Positions 34,098 to 43,638 of a DNA stretch of 64,000 nt are shown in pieces. Both the position numbers and the translations under genes were made by a program. Source of the stretch: JAHEFT01 sp963766195 (GTDB lineage Bacteria; Pseudomonadota; Gammaproteobacteria; Xanthomonadales; SZUA-36). A model generated the notes under the pieces. It made no database searches. It was not told the DNA's origin and saw nothing but the letters and a program-made list of their open reading frames with translations. Each line of letters opens with the position of its first letter. The first letter of the stretch is position 1. The stretch is taken from NCBI GenBank assembly GCA_963766195.1, contig CAVXYY010000004.1:1-64000 (forward strand), read 5' to 3'.

Positions 34098-37061
34098 GTG
34101 CCTGGAAAGCGAGTTTCGCGGCGCAAAAAAGGGCTCGCCAAAAACTGCTGTGCCTGGTTCATCCTGGCGCTGCTGACAGGCCCGGTTGCACCTCTTTTCT
34201 CGGATCAGGCCGGCTTGCCCCTGTATATCGAGTGGGTCGATAGCATGAAGCTGTCGCAACGTGGCCCATTTTCAAAAGTCATGTGGTTCTGCAAGGACGG
34301 AAGCCTCCAGGCACCGGTTGCCTTCGCGTGCCGTGATCATGGCGGTGGATATCAGCATGGCCTGTGGAGTGAAAAGACCGAAATCCTGCGAGCGAGCGGC
34401 TACAAAGTCGCCAACCTGCTGGCTGGCGTTGACGCGCCGGCTTTCCTGGGGCAACCGGATTTTCGCGACAGCTTCGCCCAGTTGCTGATCGAAAAGTACC
34501 TGGTAGGCGTCGATGATGGCTGGATACTGCGTCGCGCCATGTTTTACCGGGGCGCCATTCAGGATGAGGACGAGCGGGCAGGCGCCCGTATATTGCTGCA
34601 GGAAATGACTTCTTACCCCTTTTGGCTGCAGGACGGCTACCCGGCCCTGCGCACCGGTGTGAAAGTCCTGGCTCACGGTACCGACAATGCCTCCATAGAC
34701 AACATAAGGCAGCTGTCAGCCTCCCTTGCCCAACAGGATGGTAATTTCCAAACCTTGCGCTCCAAGATACATGGTTCACCTGACGCCGGCGATGCAGACC
34801 GGGTTCGTGACTATGCGGAAAAACAGGCGCCCGCCGAACTCAGGGATTCCTATTTCAAGCTCGAAACCTTTATCGAGCAGATTTACCAGTCAGCCCCATT
34901 GGAACAGGTTCTGCGCAAACGGTCAGCTGCCTATAACCTTTCGCCCTGGCTGCAGCAGATATTGAACAATTCCGCCGATGATTTTGCCGGTGATCCGTCA
35001 CCACTCAACCGGTTTCAGGTCAGCGCAGAATTGTCGGCAGTGCTGCGAGACAGCTTGCCACGGATTTATTCGCCGATGGTGCGGCTACAGGTTCTGGACC
35101 TGGGCTTGCAGGCGGAACGGGAGCATTTTCGCGCAGCCACCGAGCTACGGCCACGGTTGCAGTTTATGAACCGGGCGGAATTACTCTCCCTGTTGCAATT
35201 CTCGATCCAATCGGCATACGGGGCAGGGCTGATCAACCAACGGTTGAGAGCAGAGCTTCAATCCGCCGGTCAACAGTCCGGAACCGTGTCCCTGGCGGAA
35301 CACAAACAGCATCTGGATTACCTTGCCCGGGTGCCGGGTTGGGGGATGCAGGCCTTGCGCATGTATTTTCAGGACTCGATGAACAAACTGGCCGACCTGG
35401 AACCCGCTGCCCAGCTATTTATCCAGGATCAGCTGCGTGCCAGCCCTTTGCTGTTCTACTCGGATGTGCTTGACCTTTTGATGCGCGACGCCAACCGGCA
35501 ACTGGAGGTCAGGCATAAATTGTTCGGCGAAGAAGTCGGCTATGGTTTGCTCGCCCTGAATCCCGGACTGGCCCGCGGCACGCTGCACTCGGGCCAAACG
35601 CCCGGTGCCGTGGAAGATTTCTCCGCCAAGGGCATCTACCTGTTGCCGGAGACCATCGCCGAACTGCCGCCGGTTGCCGGAATACTGACTGCGGGCGAGG
35701 GCAATCCCCTGTCCCACATCCAGTTATTGGCTCGCAACCTCGGAATTCCCAACGTGGTGGTCAGCGATTCCCTGGTGGAGCGCGTGGTGGCCAGGGATCA
35801 ACAGGCGGTCGTCCTTGCCGTCAGTCAGGCTGGTTTGATCGAACTGGAGTTGGATGACGAACGCTGGAACGCTTATTTTCCGGCTGCCAGTGACGGCGAA
35901 CGGCACATGATTCAACCGGATTTGCAGAAACTGGACCTCAGTTTTGCACAGCCTGTTTCGCTGCTTGAACTCAGGGCCGACGATTCCGGCCGGATTGTCG
36001 GTCCCAAGGCGGCGAAGCTCGGCGAGTTGCGCACCCATTACCCGGATGCCGTGGCGCGCGGCGTGGCCCTCCCGTTTGGCATCTTTCGCCAGTATGTTCT
36101 GTTGCAGCCCTACCGGGGTGATCCTGGCGGCAGCACGACGGTGTTCGACTGGATGACACGGCAATACCGGCAACTCGAACAAATGGAGCCGGGCAGCACC
36201 GAGCGCTTTACCCGCACCGAGGCATTCCGGGCGGAGCTTTACGATATTGTCATCAGCACGCCGATACACGAAGATCTGAAACAAGCACTGGCCGCGGAGT
36301 TATCCGAAGTATTCGGGGCTGAAAAAGTTCCGGGCCTGTTCATCCGTTCCGATACCAATGTTGAGGACCTGCCCGGCTTCACCGGCGCCGGGCTGAATCT
36401 GACCCTGCCGAATGTCGTGGGTTTCGAGGCCTTGCTGGCGGGTATTCCACGTGTGTGGGCTTCACCGTTCACGGCCCGGGCCTTTGCCTGGAGGCAATCC
36501 CTGATGAGTCAGCCTGAGCATGTCTATACATCCATCCTGTTACTGGAATCAGTGCCGGTAGAAAAATCCGGCGTGCTGGTCACGGAAGAAATTGAATCGG
36601 GTGATGCGGGAGTGCTTTCCATCGCGGTCAACGAAGGGCCGGGCGGCGCTGTGGACGGGCAGGCCTCTGAATCGTTGCGGGTTCCTCTCGACGGGTCACG
36701 GATCAGGGTTCTGGCGACGGCGACGGCGCCATCGCGCAGGGTGCTGCAATCCGAAGGTGGCGTACAGACCCTGGAGAGCACGGGCAGCGACACGGTTCTT
36801 CAACCCGACGAAATTGCTCAGCTGGTTGATTTCAGCCGGCGTTTGCCCGAGACTTTCCCGTCCATCGTCGATGCAGCCGGTCAGCCGGCGCCGGCTGATG
36901 TCGAGTTTGGTTTTCTGGACGGCCAGCTTCGGCTGTTCCAGATTCGGCCTTTTCTCGACAGTGCAGATGCGCGCGCCAGCGAGTACCTGCAACAGATGGA
37001 CGCCAGGCTGATGGGAAAAAGTGAACAGTTCATCGACCTCAACGGAGTACCCCGGCCGTGA
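34098..37061 (+). CDS. Exported dikinase with glucan water dikinase-like domain order
   Basis: A 987-residue protein. An N-terminal signal or anchor (residues about 12-35, CCAWFILALLTGPVAPLF) is followed by about 450 residues of unrecognised sequence. A phosphohistidine swivel domain comes next, with His540 in EGNPLSHIQLLARNLGIP. An ATP-grasp domain (about residues 630-970) holds IVGPKAAKLGELR, FIRSDTNVEDLPGFTGAGLN, VWASPFTARAFAWRQ and FGFLDGQLRLFQIRPF (the first residue is inferred by family comparison; the read sequence is VEFGFLDGQLRLFQIRP). Swivel before ATP domain is the order in glucan water dikinases, opposite to PpsA. The start is GTG 34098, which is uncertain. The stop overlaps the next gene (ATGA). 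An exported ATP-using enzyme would be odd. Confidence 0.75.
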   Translation: MPGKRVSRRKKGLAKNCCAWFILALLTGPVAPLFSDQAGLPLYIEWVDSMKLSQRGPFSKVMWFCKDGSLQAPVAFACRDHGGGYQHGLWSEKTEILRASGYKVANLLAGVDAPAFLGQPDFRDSFAQLLIEKYLVGVDDGWILRRAMFYRGAIQDEDERAGARILLQEMTSYPFWLQDGYPALRTGVKVLAHGTDNASIDNIRQLSASLAQQDGNFQTLRSKIHGSPDAGDADRVRDYAEKQAPAELRDSYFKLETFIEQIYQSAPLEQVLRKRSAAYNLSPWLQQILNNSADDFAGDPSPLNRFQVSAELSAVLRDSLPRIYSPMVRLQVLDLGLQAEREHFRAATELRPRLQFMNRAELLSLLQFSIQSAYGAGLINQRLRAELQSAGQQSGTVSLAEHKQHLDYLARVPGWGMQALRMYFQDSMNKLADLEPAAQLFIQDQLRASPLLFYSDVLDLLMRDANRQLEVRHKLFGEEVGYGLLALNPGLARGTLHSGQTPGAVEDFSAKGIYLLPETIAELPPVAGILTAGEGNPLSHIQLLARNLGIPNVVVSDSLVERVVARDQQAVVLAVSQAGLIELELDDERWNAYFPAASDGERHMIQPDLQKLDLSFAQPVSLLELRADDSGRIVGPKAAKLGELRTHYPDAVARGVALPFGIFRQYVLLQPYRGDPGGSTTVFDWMTRQYRQLEQMEPGSTERFTRTEAFRAELYDIVISTPIHEDLKQALAAELSEVFGAEKVPGLFIRSDTNVEDLPGFTGAGLNLTLPNVVGFEALLAGIPRVWASPFTARAFAWRQSLMSQPEHVYTSILLLESVPVEKSGVLVTEEIESGDAGVLSIAVNEGPGGAVDGQASESLRVPLDGSRIRVLATATAPSRRVLQSEGGVQTLESTGSDTVLQPDEIAQLVDFSRRLPETFPSIVDAAGQPAPADVEFGFLDGQLRLFQIRPFLDSADARASEYLQQMDARLMGKSEQFIDLNGVPRP

Positions 37062-38342
37062 AGATAAATTGCGTTGTGACCTGCATGGCCGGCCTGCTGT
37101 TGGCGCTTCCGGCATCTTTGCTGTCTTACCCGTTGGACGGGTACGAGGAAACCGGTATCCGGCGCATCGAAGGATCCCGCCTGGCAAATGAAGGACTGGT
37201 CCTGGGTGGTACACAACCCCCCGGAGCGATGCTCACCACCGAACAGGTGAAGCTGCAGCTGGCAAACGTGGAAATGATCCTGCCGCCCCCGCCAGACCCT
37301 GTCTTCACGGCGCAAATAGTGGATTTGCTGGGAGACCAGGCTAGACCGTTACAGCCTGGTGGTGCTGGACCTTACGGATCGGGATCAACCGCGATTTGCC
37401 GAGCACCGTGGCGACGAAAAACAGAACGTTGGCAGTGTTGGAAAATTACTGGTGGCGCTCGGCCTGTTCCAGGCGCTGGCTGACGCCTGGCCGGAAGACA
37501 TTGCCGGCCGGCAAGCAGTTTTGCGTGACACCCGGGTGACGGCTGACCGGTTTTCGGTATCGGACCATCATACCATCCGGATTTTTGACGTGGAGAATCG
37601 CCGGCTGCTGCGCCGGCCGATGCAAATCGGCGACGTGGGGTCACTGTACGAGGAACTGGACTGGATGCTGTCCGTCAGTTCCAACTCGGCTGCTTCGATG
37701 GTGATGCGCGAAGCCATGTTGCTGAAATACCTGGGCCGTGACTATCCGGTGAGCGAACAGGCTATCGAGCAATTTTTCGCCACCACACCCGGCCCGGAAT
37801 TGACCCGCCTGTTCCAGGCGACATTCTGGGATCCCGTCAAACGCAATGGCATGAACCTCGATCAGATCCGCCAGGGCAGTTTTTTCACCGCTGACGGCAA
37901 GCAAAAAGTAAACGGTGGCGGAAACAGCTATGCCACGGCCTACGCCCTGCTGGATATGATGATACGGATGGAGCAAGGGCGTTTGGTCGACCCGTGGAGC
38001 AGCCTGGAGATGAAACGTCTGCTGTACGTCACCGAGCGGCGCATTCGTTATGCCTCATCCCCGGCCTTGAGCAATGCAGCGGTGTATTCCAAATCGGGCT
38101 CCTGGTGGGGTTGCATGGAAGAGCCCGGGTTCAATTGCACGCCTTATCACGGGAATCTGCGCAATTACATGAACTCGGTCACCATCGTCGAGGAAGATAC
38201 CGAAGCGGGCAGCCTGTATTACATGGTGGTGTTGATTTCAAACGTGCTGCGGGAAAATTCTGCAGAAACTCACCAGGTCATGGCGGGCAAGATTCACCGG
38301 CTGATTCGCCAGGCCCACGGCCTGCCAAACGCGACACCTTAG
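37058..38342 (+). CDS. Exported beta-lactamase-fold serine hydrolase (frameshifted)
   Basis: About 425 residues with a signal peptide (MKINCVVTCMAGLLLALPAS). The penicillin-recognising fold motifs are SxxK in VGSVGKLLVALG, SxN in SVSSNSAASMV and KSG in AVYSKSGSWWGC. This fits D-alanyl-D-alanine peptidase or class A beta-lactamase relatives. One indel near 37345 separates the N-terminal 95 residues from the catalytic domain. ATG 37058 overlaps the dikinase stop, so the two proteins are probably made together. It converges with a second serine hydrolase gene, overlapping by four bases. The substrate is unknown; no canonical Glu166 loop was identified. Confidence 0.78.
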
Positions 38343-39238
38343 TTCAGGGCGACTTTTCTTGGAGCCGGTCCGGCCACGACCAGGTCGTTTAATGGTCTGG
38401 CCAATTGAGTCAGCCATTTGCCGCCGTTCCGGTTATGCGCCAGGCCCACGATGATGTAGGTTTGACCGTCGTGGCGGATCAGTGCGCTATCGGCGTGGTA
38501 ATCTTTCCAGGTGCCGGATTTACGGAAAAACCGGATCCCCGGCGTGCCCTGCAAACCCTTGACGAATTTATGCTGAATGCCCGGTTTTGACAGGGCCTCC
38601 AGCATCAATTCGGTATATTCGGGGCTGACCAGGGTGCCCGAGTTGAGGCGGTAGTAAAAGCGCGCGACCTGGAACGCGGTAGCGCCGTGTGACAGGTGAT
38701 TCAACGGATCCCGGTGATAGGCTGTCCCGGAGGCGTAATCCTTGCCGACCCACAAACCCCCTTCACCGTTCGCATCGTAAAAATCATATTCCGGCGACTG
38801 CAGCAAAGCGATCAGGTTTTCCCGTCCAACCAGTTCCAATACCCGCGTGGCGCAGGCGTTACACGAATAGCGGATCATATTGACCAATTCTTCGTGCAGT
38901 TGATCGTCAAGAACCAACCTCCCTTCTTCGATGGCTACTGCGGCACCCAGCAGAATGGCGATTTTGGGCAGACTGGCCGCGTACATCATCTGGTGGCCGT
39001 TCAATTCAGCCAGCCGTGGATGATCCGGATCCGTCACGATTGCCAGCAATATGGCCAGTTCGCCGCGCTCAACGTTGCGCCAAAGACCCTGTTTCCGCAC
39101 CATGTCTTCCAATTGCGCCTGCAGTTGTGCATCGGCCGCGGTGCTGAGCATCGGATAGTGCGTCTCGGCCGCCATTGCAGGCAGGGCGCAGACGAATGCG
39201 AGAAGCATTATTACGATCTTTTTGGTCATCGATCTCAT
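38339..39238 (-). CDS. Class A beta-lactamase-like serine hydrolase
   Basis: A 299-residue exported protein with a signal peptide (residues 1 to about 23, ending ALPAMAA). The catalytic motifs are SxxK in YAASLPKIAILLGA, SxN in MIRYSCNACATRVLE and KSG in FFRKSGTWKDYHADSAL. The length fits class A beta-lactamases, but SCN in place of SDN and the weak omega loop suggest a peptidase or esterase relative rather than a resistance enzyme. It stands alone on the minus strand, tail to tail with another serine hydrolase. Confidence 0.82.
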   Translation of the reverse strand: MRSMTKKIVIMLLAFVCALPAMAAETHYPMLSTAADAQLQAQLEDMVRKQGLWRNVERGELAILLAIVTDPDHPRLAELNGHQMMYAASLPKIAILLGAAVAIEEGRLVLDDQLHEELVNMIRYSCNACATRVLELVGRENLIALLQSPEYDFYDANGEGGLWVGKDYASGTAYHRDPLNHLSHGATAFQVARFYYRLNSGTLVSPEYTELMLEALSKPGIQHKFVKGLQGTPGIRFFRKSGTWKDYHADSALIRHDGQTYIIVGLAHNRNGGKWLTQLARPLNDLVVAGPAPRKVALN

Positions 39239-39397
39239 GCTACGCTACCGGAAACGGAAACCCGCAACAGGGACAGGGTGGGTTTTTGGCAGCTGCCGGA
39301 AATTGTCCCGGATCAGCTGACTGCAATTCAGCGGTATCATACTTGGGCGGCGCGTCTTCGTCCATAGGGCGACAATTTGTATCCACGGAATACCTGA

Positions 39398-41593
39398 ATG
39401 GAAAAAATAATCAATCACCTGAAAAGTGCCAGTTTGTCATCCAGGATATTGACAGGCTTGCTGCTGGGTGTTCTGACCGGGCTGTTTTTTGGCGAAAAAG
39501 CCATTCATTTACAATGGATTGCCGAGGCCTGGATACGCCTGATGCAGATGACGGTCCTGCCTTACGTGATGATGTCACTGATCGCCGGTCTGGGGCAGAT
39601 GAGTGCGCCCCTGGCGAAAAAACTGGCCTGGAGCGGGGGATTGTTGCTGTTGGTTTTCTGGCTGATGGCATTTGCCGTGATCACAGCCATGTCGATGGCG
39701 TTCCCCGAATTTCAAAGCGCGACCTTTTTCAGCGCACATGCTGCCGACCCGGTGGTGCGGTTCAATCCGATCGAACTGTATATTCCATCGAATCCCTTTC
39801 ACTCCATGGCCAATACGATTATTCCGGCCGTTGTTCTGTTCAGTTCGGCAGTCGGAGTGGCGATGATCGGCTTGCCGAACAAGACCTCCCTGATTGAATC
39901 GATCAATTCTTTCATCGAAGCGCTGACCCGGGTCACGCGGTTTATCGTCAGCCTGACGCCGGTGGGTCTTTTCGCCATCGTTGCGGTTTCAGCAGGCACC
40001 ATGACCTGGGCGGAAATCGAGCGCCTCGAAGTGTACTTCGTGGTCTATATCGTGGCCGCCCTTTACCTGGCGTTCTGGGTGCTGCCGGTCCTCATTACGA
40101 CACTTACACCCTTCACTTACCGGGAGATTTTCAAGTACTCGAAGGAAGCACTGCTAACGGCGTTCGTGACACAAAACCTGTTCATCGTGGTTCCCATGCT
40201 GGTCGACACCAGCCGGCAGATGTTCAACGATCACCACATGAATAGCACAGACACAGAAACCCTGAACGAGGTTATTGTTCCGGTCACTTTCAATTTTCCC
40301 ACCGCCGGCAAATTGCTGTCCCTGCTGTTTGTGCCGTTTGCCGCCTGGCTGGCAGGCTCTCCGATGGAGCTGGGCGATTATCCCGGTTTCCTGGGCGCCG
40401 GATTGGCCAGCTACTTCGCCAAGGCGCAGGTCGCATTGCCGTTCCTGCTGGATTTGCACCAGATTCCGCAAGACCTGTTCCAGGTTTACCTGACGACCGG
40501 GGTGATCAACGGAAAATTCGATACCCTGGCTTCGGCCATGAACTTGCTGGCTTTCAGCGTTATTGGCACGGCCGCACTGACCGGTTACCTGAAGTTCAAT
40601 GTGTTGCGCGTTTTGAGATTCGTCGTGATTTCGCTGCTTATGCTGTTTCTCCTGGTGGCCGGTACCCGGGTATTTCTGGCCCGCACCGTGGACACCAGTT
40701 ATCACGATGACATGTTGATCCGGTCCATGAGCCTGATGGAGACACCGGTTCCCACCACGGTCTGGCAGACTCCCCCGGACGCCCCCCCGGAAGAGGTGAC
40801 CACGCTAAACGGACCGGGCAACATGTTGGATCGAATCCGCAAACGCGGCGTGCTGCGCGCCGGCTACAACCCTGAAAGGCTGCCATTCACCTTCTTCAAC
40901 GATGCAGGCGAACTGGTCGGTTTTGATGTCGAACTGTTGAACTTACTGGCTCGCGAAATGAACGTTGAGCTGGAATTCATACCCGTTTCCTGGGATACGC
41001 TGAGCGAAGAATTTGCCGCGTCGCAGATCGACATCATGGGCACGGTACCGCTTTCCACCCACATGCTGGTTGATTTCGACCTGTCGGATCCCTACTTGCA
41101 AGGCACCCTCGGATTGGTTGTAAAAGACTACAGACGGTCTGAGTTTTCAACCCGTAAAAAGATATTGGCGCAAAAATCACTGACGATCGCCTATGCAGGA
41201 GCCGTGGAGTACATTCGTCCAGCAATTGAACGTGCTTTGCCCGGGGACGACTTCAATTGGCAAAAAATCAAAAACATCCGGTCATTCTTTGAGCAGACCG
41301 ACGACTCGTTCGATGCATTGCTGGTGGACGTTGAAATTGGCACTGCCTGGACCCTGCTGCACCCGCAGTACACGGTTGTGATTCCCCAATCCGCGCAACT
41401 GAAGATGCCTTCCGGGTTCGCCGTGGCCAAGGGGCAGGGTGATTTTTCAGACCTGTTGGGCCGCTGGGTCCTGGCCAAGAACTCCACCGGGGAAATCCAG
41501 GCGGCCTATGATTACTGGATCCTGGGAGGTGGAGCCGAAAAGAAAGAGCCGCGCTGGTCCATCGGCAAGGATGTGCTGGGCTGGCTGGAGTGA
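39398..41593 (+). CDS. DAACS symporter fused to a family 3 solute-binding domain
   Basis: A 731-residue two-part protein in one uninterrupted frame. Residues about 1-425 form a dicarboxylate/amino acid:cation symporter: LLGVLTGLFFGEKA, MQMTVLPYVMMSLIAGLG, IVSLTPVGLFAIVAVSAGT and a divergent substrate region PVTFNFPTAGKLLS. After a last helix (RFVVISLLMLFLLVAGT), residues about 460-731 are a periplasmic amino-acid-binding (SBP_bac_3) domain: RGVLRAGYNPERLPFTFF, LVGFDVELLNLLAREMNV and IDIMGTVPLS. The binding domain resembles those of ABC uptake systems and glutamate receptors. It may capture substrate for, or gate, the attached transporter. The ATG start at 39398 is well positioned. Confidence 0.9.
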   Translation: MEKIINHLKSASLSSRILTGLLLGVLTGLFFGEKAIHLQWIAEAWIRLMQMTVLPYVMMSLIAGLGQMSAPLAKKLAWSGGLLLLVFWLMAFAVITAMSMAFPEFQSATFFSAHAADPVVRFNPIELYIPSNPFHSMANTIIPAVVLFSSAVGVAMIGLPNKTSLIESINSFIEALTRVTRFIVSLTPVGLFAIVAVSAGTMTWAEIERLEVYFVVYIVAALYLAFWVLPVLITTLTPFTYREIFKYSKEALLTAFVTQNLFIVVPMLVDTSRQMFNDHHMNSTDTETLNEVIVPVTFNFPTAGKLLSLLFVPFAAWLAGSPMELGDYPGFLGAGLASYFAKAQVALPFLLDLHQIPQDLFQVYLTTGVINGKFDTLASAMNLLAFSVIGTAALTGYLKFNVLRVLRFVVISLLMLFLLVAGTRVFLARTVDTSYHDDMLIRSMSLMETPVPTTVWQTPPDAPPEEVTTLNGPGNMLDRIRKRGVLRAGYNPERLPFTFFNDAGELVGFDVELLNLLAREMNVELEFIPVSWDTLSEEFAASQIDIMGTVPLSTHMLVDFDLSDPYLQGTLGLVVKDYRRSEFSTRKKILAQKSLTIAYAGAVEYIRPAIERALPGDDFNWQKIKNIRSFFEQTDDSFDALLVDVEIGTAWTLLHPQYTVVIPQSAQLKMPSGFAVAKGQGDFSDLLGRWVLAKNSTGEIQAAYDYWILGGGAEKKEPRWSIGKDVLGWLE

Positions 41594-41624
41594 TTGCATT
41601 CATGTGCAACCTTTCCAAAACAAC

Positions 41625-41671
41625 CGCGATTGAAATCGCTCCTACGCCGTAGGAGCGGATTTATCCGCGAA
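41625..41671. repeat. REP-like inverted pair
   Basis: CGCGATTGAAATCGCTCCTAC (41625-41645, reverse orientation) is followed three bases later by GTAGGAGCGGATTTATCCGCGAA (41649-41671). The pair sits between the convergent symporter and fghA genes and could fold into a bidirectional terminator-like structure. Confidence 0.88.
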
Positions 41672-41678
41672 AACGTCA

Positions 41679-42528
41679 TCAATGGTCCAGTAAGGCCCTG
41701 GCGTGGTGGCGCAGGTGATCTTCGATGAAGGTCGAGACGAAATAGTAGCCGTGGTCGTAGCCTTCCTGCATCCGCAGTTCCAGCGGGTAATGGCTGGCAA
41801 TGCAGGCCTGCTCCAGCGATCCGGGCTTCAGCTGGTCCGTCAGCCAGACATCCTCGGTGCCCTGGTCAATCAGCAAGGGCAGTTTTTCCACCGCATCGCC
41901 GATCAGCAGGGCCGCATCGTACGGCACCCAGTCATTGCGGTTTTCACCCAGGTAGTTCGACAGCGCTTTCTGTCCCCAGCTGCAATCCGAGGGGTGGCAG
42001 ATGGGTGCAAATGCCGAAACCGATGCGTACTTGCCGGGGTTTCTCAGGTAGCAGACCAGGGCGCCGTGCCCGCCCATCGAGTGGCCGCTGATACCGCATT
42101 TGCCGGTGACCGGGAAATGCCGGTTCACCAGGTCCGGGAGTTCCTGCGTGACGTAGTCGTACATGTGGTAGTGCCGCGACCAGGGCTCCTGTGTCGCGTT
42201 GACATAGAACCCGGCGGCGGAGCCGAAATCCCAGTCGTCATGTTCGCCCGGTAAGTCTGTGCCCCGCGGACTGGTGTCCGGGCACACGATGGCGATCCCC
42301 AATTCGGCAGCGACTGCGCTGGGCGCCGGCCTTGATCATGAAATTTTCGTCCGTACAGGTCAGTCCGGAAAGCCAGTAAAGCACCGGCACCTTCTGTACC
42401 TTCGCCTGTGGCGGCAGGAAGATGCCAAAAATCATGTCGCAGTCGCAGGCGCTGGAATGATGCTTCACGCGCCGGATTTCACCACCAAACGTGGCCGTGC
42501 TGGAGACAATTTCCATTGACCCGGACAC
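41679..42528 (-). CDS. fghA: S-formylglutathione hydrolase (frameshifted)
   Basis: Hydrolyses S-formylglutathione to formate and glutathione, the second step of glutathione-dependent formaldehyde oxidation. The N-terminal segment has VPVLYWLSGLTCTDENFM (oxyanion side). The nucleophile elbow is GKCGISGHSMGGHGALVC (Ser in SHSMGG-like GHSMGG), the acid lies in LIDQGTEDVW and the His in QEGYDHGYYFV. An indel near 42320 separates IKAGAQR from the following AELGIAIVCPDTSPRG. It starts at ATG 42528, immediately after the frmA stop, as expected for one operon. Confidence 0.93.
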
Positions 42529-43638
42529 TCAGTAAACCACGACGGAACGGATGCTCTTACCTTCGTGCATCAGGTCGAACGCCGTGTTGATTTGCTCCAG
42601 CGCCATCGTGTGGGTGACCATGTCGTCGATATTGATCTTGCCGTCCATGTAGTTTTCGACGTAGCCGGGCAACTCGCTGCGGCCTTTCACCCCGCCAAAA
42701 GCGGTTCCGCGCCAGACCCGGCCGGTCACCAGCTGGAATGGCCGGGTTGAAATTTCCTGGCCGGCTCCGGCTACGCCGATGATGATCGATTCGCCCCAGC
42801 CCTTGTGACAGCATTCCAGCGCCGAGCGCATCAGGTCGACGTTGCCCACGCATTCGAACGAGTAGTCCGCGCCGCCATCGGTCAGATCGACGATGACTTC
42901 CTGGATAGGCCGGTCGTAGTTCTTCGGATTGATGAAATCGGTGGCGCCCAGCATCCGCGCCATCTCGAACTTGTCCTCGTTGATGTCCACGCAGACAATG
43001 CGCCCCGCCTTGGCCATCACCGCACCCTGGATCACGCTGAGGCCGATCCCGCCCAGGCCGAAAATCACGATGGTGGAACCGGGTTCAGCCTTGGCCGTGT
43101 TCAGCACGGCGCCGATACCCGTTGTGATGCCGCAGCCGAGCAGGCAGACCTTGTCCAGCGGTGCGGCCTTGTTGATTTTCGCAATCGCGATTTCCGGCAA
43201 AACGCTGTATTCGGAAAATGTCGAGGTGCCCATGTAGTGGAAGAGGGTCTTGCCGTTTTTTGAAAAACGGCTGGTGCCGTCGGGCATCAGGCCCTTGCCC
43301 TGGGTGGCGCGGATCGCCTGGCAAAGGTTGGTTTTGCCGGACTTACAGAAACTGCACTCGCCGCATTCGGGCGTGTAAAGCGGGATCACGTGATCGCCGG
43401 GTTTTACGCTGGTGACCCCGGGCCCGACTTCCTCGACAATGGCGCCACCCTCGTGCCCCAGGATGGAGGGGAAGATGCCTTCGGGGTCGGCTCCTGAAAG
43501 GGTGAATGCATCGGTGTGGCAAACGCCGGTTGCCACGTTACGTACAAGAACTTCCCCTGCTTTGGGACCTTCTACATCAATCTGTTCGATGACCAGTGGT
43601 TCGCCCGCTTCCCAGGCAACGGCTGCGCGTGATTTCAA
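42529..43638 (-). CDS. frmA: S-(hydroxymethyl)glutathione dehydrogenase / class III alcohol dehydrogenase
   Basis: Zinc- and NAD-dependent enzyme that oxidises the formaldehyde-glutathione adduct to S-formylglutathione. The 369-residue protein is complete. It shows catalytic-zinc residues in GVCHTDAFTLSG and LGHEGGAIVEEVG, structural-zinc cysteines in CGECSFCKSGKTNLC, and the NAD-binding IFGLGGIGLSVIQGA. The TTG start at 43638 overlaps the stop of the ferritin-like gene (TTGA). The gene directly precedes fghA, giving a complete detoxification pair. Glutathione reductase is encoded at 4.6 kb. Confidence 0.96.
   Translation of the reverse strand: MKSRAAVAWEAGEPLVIEQIDVEGPKAGEVLVRNVATGVCHTDAFTLSGADPEGIFPSILGHEGGAIVEEVGPGVTSVKPGDHVIPLYTPECGECSFCKSGKTNLCQAIRATQGKGLMPDGTSRFSKNGKTLFHYMGTSTFSEYSVLPEIAIAKINKAAPLDKVCLLGCGITTGIGAVLNTAKAEPGSTIVIFGLGGIGLSVIQGAVMAKAGRIVCVDINEDKFEMARMLGATDFINPKNYDRPIQEVIVDLTDGGADYSFECVGNVDLMRSALECCHKGWGESIIIGVAGAGQEISTRPFQLVTGRVWRGTAFGGVKGRSELPGYVENYMDGKINIDDMVTHTMALEQINTAFDLMHEGKSIRSVVVY

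Noticed and set aside
38339..39238. Acquired antibiotic-resistance beta-lactamase
   Set aside because: The SCN motif in place of SDN, the weak omega loop and the lack of mobile elements argue for a housekeeping serine hydrolase.
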